Source: Botryotinia globosa (taxonomy: Eukaryota > Ascomycota > Leotiomycetes > Helotiales > Sclerotiniaceae). From it: 64,000 bases of DNA. Location: positions 682,001-746,000 of the forward strand of contig RCSZ01000007.1 in assembly GCA_014898425.1 (NCBI GenBank), in the 5' to 3' direction. The position numbers and the translations under genes were made by a program. The notes beneath the pieces were generated by a model. That model was not told the origin of the DNA, made no database searches, and saw nothing but the letters and a program-made list of their open reading frames with translations. Each line of letters opens with the position of its first letter. Position 1 is the first letter of the stretch. Shown here one piece after another: positions 23,343-34,484 of the stretch.

Positions 23343-24640
23343 CACAGCATTGATAATTAGGAACATCAATTTGGTCAAAGTGCAGGTAGCAACGAGTCGA
23401 CTGCACAACTCAGAGACAGACCTAATCCATAAGGTCAGAACCAAGTGGGTTCCATTGGAAAATATATGCGTTTTTCCAAGCGCTAGAGTAGATGTATTTG
23501 TATTTTTTTTTGAAATGCCACAGGTTGCTAGTATTTCGAAAGAGGTATGCTCATCATGATGATGAGCCGCTCTTCTAGGGACTTCGATGCAAAATTTGGA
23601 ACACTCTATAAGACCGTCCGGTAACTTTTTGTCTCGTCTATTGACTTTGAGTTTTGGCAAGTCGATCTTCCAAGTTTGCGAATCTCCAATTCTTCGGAAA
23701 GCAGCTTGTACTCGTGGAAGTGGTTTCATTTCCGCATTCCATGTCGTATCTAATGTCCAACCGCGTTTGACATAATCTGATGAAGAGTTAGGTTTGGCAC
23801 GATCGTTGTCGTTTTTTTCCAAAGGGACAAGTCTGTGTTCAGATAAAGCGTTTGGAAACAGGCAATAAGCTTTATTCCATGTGATGAAGTTCATTTGAGC
23901 CGTATTTAATGAATGCCCGAGAGCGCCTGCCGTGTATAGACCATTGCCAATGGAATCTTCGTCACCGCCGTTTCGAAGATACCATTCGTTTGCCAGGAAT
24001 GATACCTGGATGCGCCTGATGCTGCCATCTGTTTTAACTCTTTTATAAAGTCTCACCTAATTGACAATTAGTAAATATATTCGGGAATTGGAAAAAGATG
24101 ACATACTTTTGAACAGCCTCCCTTCTTCCTACAACACATACAAGTGCCCAATGGATCAAGGACATAGAGCTCTTTCTCAGTAAAGTAGTTTGCAAAAGCT
24201 TCTGCATGATTCCCAGAGCTAGCTACCATTTCCATTGCTGCATCACTTCCATCTAGTAATTTGTATGGAACACCGGTCTTATTGCGATCAAAGAATTGCA
24301 GTGCGACTTGACCAGTAATAAAGACATTGTGCATTCCCATTCGTGCTCTAAATTGATCAGCATCGACGACGTAGTGAGAAATCTGTTTATGGATACTCCA
24401 TTGAGATTTCAAGACCCTTGCGTAACTGTCTTTGAACTTTCGAGTAGTACAACGGAGGGAGGTAAGATCTTTGATTTCGAGATGAGAGCAGATCAGATCG
24501 AAAATAAGATCGTTACGAAAGACGGATTCGCATAGCTGCGATTCGAAGGGGGTTTTTGGAGCTGGACGCTCAGGTTTGACTTCGTATTTGAATTTCGGCA
24601 TCTCAATCTTTGCCCGTCCTCGATTGCTTTTCTTAGGCAT
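23331..24640 (-). CDS. F-box-like protein, function unknown
   Basis: Exons 24107-24640 and 23331-24056 are joined across a 50 bp intron (GTATGT...TTTACTAAT...AATTAG), giving up to 419 residues. The start at 24640 (MPKKSNRGRAKIEMPKF) gives a basic N-terminus. Residues about 35-80 look like an F-box (NDLIFDLICSHLEIKDLTSL followed by RCTTRKF), which would recruit a substrate to an SCF ubiquitin ligase via Skp1. A Cys cluster (GTCMCCRKKGGCSKVRLYKR) spans the intron and may bind a metal. The middle is rich in aromatic residues (FLANEWYLRNGGDEDSIGNG). The last ~60 residues before the stop at 23331 are less convincing and the true 3' end may involve another splice. The F-box reading is inference from a weak motif. 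Confidence 0.65.
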
Positions 24641-27600
24641 CTTGATCTGTGTCAATGGATGATTGAATTGTGTCAATAGATGATTGAATTGTGAAAAGTT
24701 TGAAGTATTTGTTGTGGTTCTAGAATGTCCTGGATACTTTGTTGAGGTGTGATGGGAGAGGAAAGTGGAGAGGAATTGTTTGGCTTTTTATATTCGAGAA
24801 AGATGGGGAACTAAGGCTAGGATTTCATGAAATACGATTCAAGTTTAAGTTTGAATCTAGTCAATCGAGTTTTGCTTAAGCAAGCCTCAAAAGAATGACT
24901 GTAGGGTGTAAAGACAATGCCAGACAAGGAATCTTCCAAAATAGTACTTATAGCGTATACTAAATGCAGGCCAAATTTTTTTTGACAGTTTTGGCGTGGG
25001 ATAGTATTAAGCTAGGTTCACTAGGTATCGATCGCTCGTTTAAATCTTGTCGAAGTGTCAGTCATTCATAGAGTTTTGCTGCTTAGTTCATTCTCCGATC
25101 TTCTTGTCAATCAAGGTGATGGCAACCTTTGAATAGAGACCCAGTAGAAGAGTAGGAACATGTTCGTTCCAATACGTCAGCCAAAAGCTAAGAACTATAG
25201 AACTAGCCAGGAGATCCGCTGTAAGTATCTTTTTGTTCTTTTGAATAGAGCTATTTGATCCTCATCTCAATTATCGTTGCTTGCTAGACCTGCCACTCAA
25301 CTTCTATATTATTATAAATCACACCTCAATTCCCCGAGAAAATGGAAGAGGAAGGATCTAGGCTAAACAGATATATTGTATACAATAAAACCGGATTTCA
25401 TGACCTTAGGGATATGATCTGCCTCAATAGTAGTCAGATTCGAGCTAATAGTGGCAGCGTAGAAAACTGACAATGAAGGAGCAGAAAAATGGATTTTGTT
25501 ATGATGAATTTGGCCACCATTATGCGGAGCATATCTCCAAGGGCTCTAGACCCTATCTAGTCATAACTTATATACCTATTCAGATTAGCACTTTCTTCTG
25601 GAGTCCCACCAGTGTCAAGCTACGTGATCATTTGACGTTGTCTTCAATTACCGTTGAAAGCTTGTAATAATCACTAGTATTCTTAGTATGGAAAATCGCA
25701 AACCTAGGACACAACGAGTCACTGATCGAAAGAAAAGAACCTATCAACCCATCTTATGAATAGCAAAACACCGAACTATCACTCCTTCCCGAGGTCAGTA
25801 ATGTTACCACGTGTCTTTGGATGTCGGGCCTCGTGAAAAAGAGCAAGTGTATGACGGACGATATGTATGAAGGGGCATTATGTATCTCCAAAGTAAACTA
25901 CTATGTAAAAGTCTCGAACTATTCATCTTTCAAGCGTCCAAGAGAATGGAAGATTATAAGACTGAAGTGCCTAGGTACATTCATCAATTCAACATCGCTA
26001 GTCACGTTTCGGCGGGATCCAGCTCACATGATCAAGTCGGGAACATCCTCATGAAGTACCGACGTATCACCGAAGTTTAACCATGACTTGATCAGGTATG
26101 TTGTTGCTCCTGAGTGAGTAGAAAGGGATCCTCCATCTTCCACAGCAGCAGCTGGCTCTAGTATCAATGAGTGATCTCGCAAATACGGCGCGGAGAAAGG
26201 CTTGGTTCTTACTGACATGATGCTTGTAATCCATTCGAGTATTATGCGCGTCAAGGTTCTGCTGTACGGCCACTAGACAGGACCAACAAATCTCTGAGCA
26301 TTCCAAGAACGCATACTTAGCACTATCGCTTGAAGTCGGCATCAGCTTTTTTGTTGCATATCTCTTTGCGCCTAAGTCCGCTCGCTCCACGTATATATCC
26401 AGCGCGATCCATCTGCACAGAGGGAAGAACCAATGAGCCTTGCTCTCAGTCTCCTCAAACCTCAATGTTGCACATCTCAAATTTGCTCATATCCGCTGCC
26501 CTATTATACTATTTCTCGTTTCTTCACTTGTATCCAAAGCAGCACAGTGTGTTGACGCGCATGAGCGAAAAACATTTGTTTAACCTGGAACGCTCAGATG
26601 TATCCGCAATAAGGCTGAACTAAAACACCCAGCTACCAAAGCTTTCGGTCTGAATTATAGCGATTATGCGAATGTGTCTCCTAGACCTAAAGTCGTACCA
26701 ATCTATAAGGTGGTCTCACATCCAGATTTCACCATGGTGAACGGTGTCACCCCACTCCTCATACGAGCCTCTTATAACATCATCATATAAATTCCACAAA
26801 CCTCAACATCATGCAATCATAAAGGAAGAGAGAGCTGTTTGTTGCATATCTGATTATCCGGAATGGATGAAGTTGCTGTTTCTGGCAATTTGTTGAAGCT
26901 ACTGAAAGTTGGGAGGGCATCGAACCAAGATGTCTCCCTCATGAGAATCAAAAGACGATTGGTTAGAAGACGTGAGCCATACCCCTGAAATGATCTCGGA
27001 TACTTGCTGACGCTGAGGTGAAGAAGATTCTTTTGGGTGATAGACCACGACATGATTGTACACCACATTACGCAAATTTGTCAATTGATCTTCCATCATT
27101 CACTAATCTATTATTATTCCCAATAACCAACCCAGCAAAGATTCCATCATTCAGCAATGTTCTTCACCACACATCCAATGGGCTATCGTCGCCCGAAATG
27201 CTCGGAACTCGAATCTGAGATCTCCCCGCTCCTGACTCAAAATTTTATCCACGACCCCATAATCCTGACTCGAACTATCAATCTCTAATCAAAACATTCA
27301 ATACAGACCCACCCCAATCGAAAAAACCGGACCACTCATCCCATTCCTTCAAAACGACTGACTCGACCGAGGATTTACGATATGCAACAAAGAATTGTTG
27401 ACCCCCATGAAAGTCAGTGATAAGTGGATTTAGGAAACTATTTGGGAAGGACTTTGCATCGTGTGGTCCATAGCCGAGTAAGCAAAGCGAGCAAGCAGGA
27501 CAGGGGAAATGAGCTGAGTATGTAATGGAACCGCAATGGAACTAACGGGCTGTAAAGAGATGGGATGGGAAGGTGGGAGCCGGGATTGCGGGATGGCTGC

Positions 27601-27929
27601 AGATATGCGGCAGCATCCACGGGAGCATACAGGTAGGTGTAACGGTTTGAGAGCATAATCTTGTGTGTTTGGATTTGCATCTCATGGTGTACAAATCAAT
27701 ATATATTCTGAAAATTTGAACATCGACCGTTGACATCGACCGTTGCATCGATTGTTACACGGAATGGATTCAATATCCAGAAACAAAGGACAACAAAAGG
27801 AGACTGTCCGGAAATGAAGAAGGTATACGCATCGCAGCCAAACGCCTTTTTCCGTAAACATGGAGAAACAGAAAGCAATAACCATAGGTCTCAGCGAAAC
27901 ACTCAAGGCATGAGGAGAGTTTCTCTGAT
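24641..27929. other. Gene-free stretch of 3.3 kb
   Basis: Frames at 25473-25667, 25821-26080, 26067-26480 (minus, 137 codons) and 27018-27218 are short and overlap on opposite strands, and none has a recognisable motif or a supported start. The minus frame at 26067-26480 has balanced composition and could be a relic exon, but its first codons lie downstream of stops and no splice partner was found. No transposon ends or RNA genes were detected. Confidence 0.45.
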
Positions 27930-29979
27930 CTACCCTTCCTTTACAGCTTCAATGATACTTCCAGCCCAGCAGGTTCCCATTCTCTCACATTCTTCCACAA
28001 TTGCCGCGTCATCCCACCACCATTTCCCACCCTCAACATAGGTTCCCCACATGTCTTTCCACAGCATTCTTCCCACCACACTTTTCAACTGCCATTCTAC
28101 TTGTTCTTCCCCATTTACAATTCCAACACATGCCAGAAATTTCAAAGATGATGTGCAGCTCCCATCGGCCCAAAGTCCTGCATCCGCCAACCATAAAGGA
28201 AATAAACGAGTCGGGTTCAAGCACCGGAATTGCTTCTCCAAGTTTACTGTTAAATGGGTGTCAAGCCAAGATCTCAGTTGCGGACCAAGTGATGAGGGAA
28301 CTGGACAAGGATCAAGTATAGTTAAATAAAGGATACCAGGTTGAGTAATCCCAAGTGGACTGATCGCGGTGGGCGATGCTGGAACTTCTGACGTTGACAT
28401 ACGGGAAGAGGTGAGTGTACGATGACATTCCTTGAGTATATTGGGAATAGAAGATGAAGGGAGTAGAGATGGCAGACCTATAGCATGAATCGCACCGAAG
28501 ATGCTTGAGGCATAAGATAATTGTGAAGTCGGTCCTGGAACAGCTAGAGGATGAACATTTGGATATGATTTTGGCGATAAAGGGTTTGTGGAGACATGAT
28601 ATATTTGTTTTTCCGGACTCAAAGCCGAAAGAAAAGATGCAGAAGCTGTTTCTGTGAGCATGTAAATGGGCATGATGGAAAGATTGCTCACCATGATTTT
28701 CATACAACGAAAGCATTTTCCCATATTGTGGTGCTCCATTGAGCGTCCTGGAAGCATCGCGGGTTCTAGCAACGCGATTGATAGCTCGCAAAGCAGTAAG
28801 CATCCAAAGTTGTTTCTCAAGCTCGAGCTCTCGGTATACCGATGCGTCGGCCACTTCCATCCATTCTTCATTCAATCTTTCTAGAATAATCTTGTTGCTT
28901 GCTGCTTCCATCTTACGAATATTCATTTGCAAATGTGTCTGCTCCGAGTTAGAAGGTGAGCGATTACGACCACGAGGTTTTCTCCTTCGACGAGACCCCG
29001 AAGACTTCAATGAGGCTACTGATGAAGCCGTTTCTTCCGCCGGACATGCCCACGTTTCAGGAGGTCTCCATGAATCAGAACGCCTGTTTCTTGCTGTAAT
29101 TGACCACTCGGTAGTTCTAGCACCGGTATCATTTCTAGATTTTAGTGCTTTGGGAGAGCTTGTTATCTTTGGGGTCTCGGGACTGTGTGTAGGTGGAAGT
29201 GGGAAGTCATATGTTGAGGAAGTTGATGATAAAGCAGATCTAATACGTCAGCACAGGCTTGGTCTATTCAGGACACAGATTCTTACTCTCTCATTGTGGA
29301 ATCCTGAATTTGGATAGGAACTGTGCCAGAAGTGATATGAACGACAGTAGCTAGTTGTTCCGATGCACTGAAGTCCTCACTTGGGGCGACAGTGATCTCA
29401 GTACTTTGGGTGACAAAAGAATTTGGGCTTAGAGGCTGTATAAAACGATTCTTGCTCTGTCCATCTACTATGGAGCCCCATGATGACTTAGTTCCGGCAG
29501 ATCTTCCAGTATAACCGGAGAAAATGGACTCTAGATAGAATCAGTTCGAGGTCAATGTCAGTTAAGTGGAACTCACCGTCTGAAGGACTTCTCTCGGATT
29601 CTTGGTAAGATGGAACTGTTGAAAAGAATCCATTTACTGGAATACGTGTAATGGTTGTCGTAGTCGTTTCACGTACCTCTTGTGTTGATGTTGATGTCTC
29701 TGAAGTGCTAGTATAGCTTGACATTCGACGAGAAACTTTTGAGGACTGTTCAGTTTTGATGGCTGGTGACTTTGTAGATGCTACAACTACTGGAGAAGAT
29801 ATCTTTTTGTTGCCGCTCCCAAAGAACCCAAAGATAGAGTGCTTGATTGACTTGGAAGAATCACTGGACTTTGAACTTCTTATTGACGGTGATGATCCCC
29901 TAGTGGACGTTTGATCTTTACGATGTTTCCTCTGGCCAACGGTCTCCCGTGTGGGATCGGTCCACGAAACGTCGAACAT
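27930..29979 (-). CDS. Disordered protein with methyltransferase-like C-terminus, paralogue-like to 8831-13495
   Basis: Four exons: 29577-29979, 29287-29530, 28692-29239 and 27930-28651. The introns are 46, 47 and 40 bp with GTGAG/GTAAG donors, and all junctions keep frame, giving 638 residues. The ATG at 29979 follows an in-frame TAA, fixing the start. Residues 1-300 are Ser/Thr/Lys rich and disordered, with a KHSIFGFFGSGNKK patch resembling the FGLFGRR patch of the larger gene. A helical segment follows (LNEEWMEVADASVYRELELE). The C-terminal ~240 residues contain IPNILKECHRTL and GILYLTILDP, matching the VLKPGGYIEVTLLD region of the larger protein. The canonical glycine-rich SAM motif I is absent, so it may be a pseudo-enzyme. 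Ends in a Trp-rich segment (WKDMWGTYVEGGKWWWDDA). Confidence 0.8.
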
Positions 29980-31657
29980 AATTTAGAAAGGATGGTCTGT
30001 AGCAGGTTGAATCTGCCAATAGAAGGAAGGAAAGTACCCTTGAAATCCAACGATACGATCAAGAGGGAAGTAACATTAGTAAGTATACGTGGAAATGATT
30101 CACAAAAATTCATTGTGATATATATTTTTCCGGCAGTCCTACAGTAATGTTTGTTTCAGGAGGTTAAAAATCTTATAGCTCATGCGAGGGGTTTTTTCAC
30201 TCGCATGGTGGCAATTCGCGGGATGAGGAGTAGTGCCACTCCTCTTGGAGTCTCTCACATACTTCTTGCAGGATATCTCATCACCCAACTGCACCATCCC
30301 GCGCGCCGAGTAAGTTACGGTCGTCAATTCGGCTAGTGGCTTTGAAAGGTGGGTGATAGAACAGTTTTTGGGAGAGCACAGCATTTAGTAAGCAAGAGAA
30401 ATTGGAAGAAATCTAATATCAAAAGTCACGTCGTACATGGTTAGACAGTTCAATGAATGATGGCCGTAAGTTGGGTGCAAAGAATAGAATGGGGAAGCGA
30501 TAGCATAAAGGGTGGAGGAAGGGAGGAGGTATTTTGCCTTTAACCTAAAAAGGTCTAATCCGGAAAGAGCCGCGATCATATTTCGCGATTGTGATCAGTA
30601 ACAAACTTATCAAACACGACATCAACTATTTCATTGCTCTTATAACGACACAAAACTGGTATTCGTCGATCAAACTTTTAATTAATGAATATTCTAGGGA
30701 GGTCCAACGCTCTTCTTCCATTCTTCCATTTCATCCGAATTAATCAATAAAGTCCAATACGGGTTTTCGTCTGATCCACCTCACAGCTCAATGTCTGCTC
30801 TGTGGTCATGATTTTCAGGTGATTATTGTATAACATGCAGCCTCCCGAATTATGTCGTCTTTTATCTGTTTACCCCCCTGCAGTGTCCGCCACTTTCTGC
30901 AAATCCCATGCAGCTACGGTCGGGACCAGGCCCAAAAGCTGTGTCCTGCAAGCCATACAGAGGTATCACAGGATGATCATTGGGGATGCCGTTTCACAGC
31001 CGAAGCGACAGGCTCACGAGAGCCCTTGATTAGATATAAAGAAGTGGTGGTACCTGCATTCGTTATTTCAATATTTCCCATGGGAATATCCAATGCTTAT
31101 GAACCTCATCGAGCTGCTGAGATTTATGCCAAGAGAATTAACCGGAAAGTATAATAACATGGTTCCCGGAAACGTTGGTTCACAAGGTGTTCCGATCTAT
31201 CACAAAGAGGCGTTCCCCAACCATTATTACTCAAATGCCATTATCCGTTGATCATTTTGCGAACCAGAATCAGCCTATTATTGTGTTCCTATTATATCCC
31301 TTGCCGAATTATGCAGTCCTACGCGGTAGTCTACAGTGATACCCCTCTTGATCCCCAGTTTCAAAGGGTCAAGGACTATTTTATACAAGGAAGATTCAAC
31401 TCACAAAGTCGTCATTGTTTTGATCATGGGGGGCTGGCAAATTTAATTGACCTGCAAACTGAAGTTTACATTCCGATCCATTATCTTTGACTGTCGAAGA
31501 GTTCCTTCTTCTGTCCAGATGCTTCCGCTGTCATATCAAAAATTTGTTCCGAAAAACACTCAAGCTTTTTACCGTTGCTGTATAACTTCTAGGAATTTCC
31601 CACGTTCTAATCGTGTGCTTCAAACTTGGCAAAAAACAGCATCGTTTTCTACGAATC
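29980..31657. other. Divergent intergenic region
   Basis: This is the shared upstream region of the methyltransferase-like gene (minus) and the purine permease (plus). Frames at 30139-30384, 30826-31154 and 31248-31490 are short and lack conserved features. No specific promoter motif, such as a clear GATA cluster, could be singled out with confidence. Confidence 0.45.
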
Positions 31658-33679
31658 ATGCTATCTATCAAAGAGTATATCAATAATCTCAATACGAGAG
31701 CTTCCAAGTCAACATTTGGCAGGGTTTTTCGTCTTGATGGATGTGGCCATGTACATCTTCAAATTCCAAATGAAAGTTGTTTGATGCTAAGCTCTACCAG
31801 GAACAACAAAAGAAAAATGCCAAATTCATCACGGAAGTCAGAGCTGGGGTAACCACCTTTTTCACAATGGCATATATTATCGCTGTCAATGTATGCTTAT
31901 GGAAATGACCTGAGGATAGGCTATAGCTAATATTGCTTTGAAGTCAACAGTATTATCACAGAGTGGTGGTACTTGCATCTGTCATGATACTGAAGATCCG
32001 TCATGCGCAACGGACTCTACCTACGCCGCTTGTGTTCTTGGTCAGTAGATATGTCCATTCGAAAAGTCTGTTGTGTATGCTAATCATATCTAGATATAAA
32101 TCGAGATTTAATCACGGCCACTGCTGCAGTGGCAGGAATAGGGTCTCTCGCATTTGGCTTCTTCACCAATCTACCAGTCGCCTTGGCGTGAGTTCCTCTG
32201 TAAAAATCCCCTACGACTGAGCACTAACGTTTTAGCCCCGGTATGGGTCTCAACGCATATTTTACTTATCAAGTTGTTGGATTTCATGGAACTGGCACTG
32301 TTCCGTATCGTTTGGCTCTCACGGCCGTGTTTGTGGAAGGATTTATTTTCGTTTTTTTATCCCTCATTGGCATGCGGCAATGGCTTGTCAAGGTAATACC
32401 TGCTTCGATAAAGGTCGCAAGTGGTGTCGGAATTGGTCTGTTCTTGACTGAGACTGGAATGTCATACTCCGCAGGAATTGGTGCCATGACTGGCTCTGCA
32501 GTAACCCCAACTGCTTTGGGAGGATGTCCTCCTCAATACCTCGACGTTACAGGAGCCTGCACTAGTCATCAAATGACCAACCCTACAGTGAGATTTCTCT
32601 TTGAACTTATTCTCACTGCAATTTTTTTTTACTGATTTTCCATTGTAGATGTGGATCGGAATCATCTTTGGAGGGTTTTTAACTTCGTACCTCATGGCAT
32701 TCAGATTTAAATCTGCGATAATAATCGGTATTGCGATTGTGTCTATCTTTTCATGGCCGTAAGTGTTACGCACGAGCTTATCTTTCGCCAAGCTTACATG
32801 TGTATTAGGCGTGGAACAACCTTCACATATTTCCCTTATACGCCTGATGGCGAATCACGTTTCCAATTCTTTAAACAAGTTGTTGCATTTCACCCAATTC
32901 GCAATACCCTTGCTGCACAAGACTGGGATATCACAGCTGCAGGCTCTCACTTTGCACTGGCACTTTTTACGTTCTTATATGTTGACATTATCGATTGTAC
33001 AGCTACATTGTATTCCATGGCACGCTTTTCAGGAGCAGTTGATCCAAAAACCGGAGATTTCCCTCGATCTACAATAGCATATTGCACCGACGCAATGACA
33101 ATCTCTATTGGCTCCTTATTCGGATGTTCACCTGTAACTGCATTCATTGAGTCTGGTGCTGGTATAACTGAGGGTGGTCGAACAGGCCTAACAGCCATCA
33201 CAACCGGTATCTGCTTTTTGGTATCCATCTTTTTTGCTCCCATATTCGCATCGATACCTCCATGGGCCACTGGTTGTACTCTGATCTTGGTGGGATGCAT
33301 GATGATGCGTCAAGTAGTTTCAGTCAATTGGTCTTACATCGGCGATGCCCTTCCAGCTTTTGTCACTATCGTTTCAATTCCTTACACCTATTCCGTCGCA
33401 TATGGACTCATTGCTGGTCTGATGACTTATACTGCTCTCAATGGATCCGTGTACCTGACGCAAAAGATCTCCATGGGTAGACTGGCTCCACCAGATGCTG
33501 ACAATGCGGAGTACTGGACATACAAACCTAGTGGTGGTACTGCGCCATGGTTTATCAGAGTAGCTCATCGAAAGTTCTGGCATAGAGGTGATATGGAGAG
33601 TATCGATGGAAGTTCCGCTACTATGGAGCATGAGTTGGCTGAGAAGAGACACTCTGAGGTTAGATCGTCGGACCTTTGA
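31658..33679 (+). CDS. AzgA-type purine (hypoxanthine/adenine/guanine) permease
   Basis: Seven exons: 31658-31750, 31801-31890, 31944-32040, 32094-32187, 32236-32587, 32649-32758 and 32809-33679. Six introns of 48-61 bp all keep frame, giving 568 residues, the usual AzgA length. The N-terminus (TRASKSTFGRVFRLDGCGH) and FITEVRAGVTTFFTMAYIIA match the family's first helix. Later landmarks are LPVALAPGMGLNAYF, VPYRLALTAVFVEGF and GIGLFLTETGMS, plus the C-terminal FGCSPVTAFIESGAGITEGG substrate-binding motif. AzgA-like proteins are proton symporters in the plasma membrane with about 14 predicted segments, importing hypoxanthine, adenine and guanine. The cytosolic tail is charged (EHELAEKRHSEVRSSDL). 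No disabling mutation is visible. Substrate choice within purines is inferred from family membership only. Confidence 0.95.
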
Positions 33680-34281
33680 TCTTTTTGTCACTTATACTCT
33701 ATACTTTCCACTCATGGTGAATTCTTGGTAGATTTTAAATATCAAATTTTGCTAAGAGAGTGAGAGTCGAGTCCAATATTACAATGTTACACCGAAATTC
33801 TTTTTGCTGGTTGTAATAGATGTATGATTGATGAACATAGACTGGCTGGTTCTATTAGTATTAGCCTCTGGAGGTATGAGATTGGATGGATGGACGAATC
33901 ACAGATGGACGAAAGATAGAGGCAATTCAGTAAAGTTCTTTAGATGAAAGATAAGATATGAATCAAAAGTCATTTTCTCGGAAAGTTTTGCTCCTGAATA
34001 ACATTTTTGAAGTGACATACAGAACTACTGATGAGCACATATTTATGGGTTGTTAAAGTTATGATATTCTCTGTCTAGAAACTATGCTATTTATGGTAGG
34101 GTTTGTCGGCAATGTTGGATACATGTGTGCAATGTTGATTCCCTGTAGCCTATATGCCACATCTGCCCCCCTCGAAGAATCGGTGGCTTCCAGGTTACTC
34201 GTTGCCTCCACAACTAAAGCACTCTTGATATGATTCAATATCGAAAACTAAACCCTCGATGACGATACTATTTAAACATAT

Positions 34282-34421
34282 ATCGTTTTGATCTTAGCAG
34301 AAGAAGTAGTATTTATTAACGTCCAGCGAGCCGGCATAAGGCCGACCCTGGGAACCTCCTGAGGGGTATGGTGACTCCTCCTCCGCCGGTTGAGGTGGGG
34401 CTAACATCGTTTTGATCTTAG
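34282..34421 (-). mobile_element. 5'-truncated LINE 3' end with 16 bp target-site duplication
   Basis: A 108 bp GC-rich insert (34298-34405) sits between two perfect copies of ATCGTTTTGATCTTAG (34282-34297 and 34406-34421). Read on the minus strand the insert encodes PPQPAEEESPYPSGGSQGRP, then AGSLDVNKY and a stop, and ends AATAAATACTACTTCTTC. It looks like a polyprotein tail plus short 3' UTR ending in a simple repeat. A long, perfect, variable-length direct repeat and severe 5' truncation are hallmarks of target-primed reverse transcription by non-LTR elements. Assignment to a Tad1-like clade is a guess. Confidence 0.6.
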
Positions 34422-34484
34422 ATACCATAAATGGCATAATTGACTAATTTACACGGTAAAAAAAAGCAGAAAAGCGTATACAAG

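Noticed and set aside
26067..26480. Minus-strand frame of 137 codons
   Set aside because: No motif, no supported ATG and no partner exon found; possibly a relic but not supportable.
32947..33300. Minus-strand frame of 117 codons
   Set aside because: Shadow of the purine permease coding strand.
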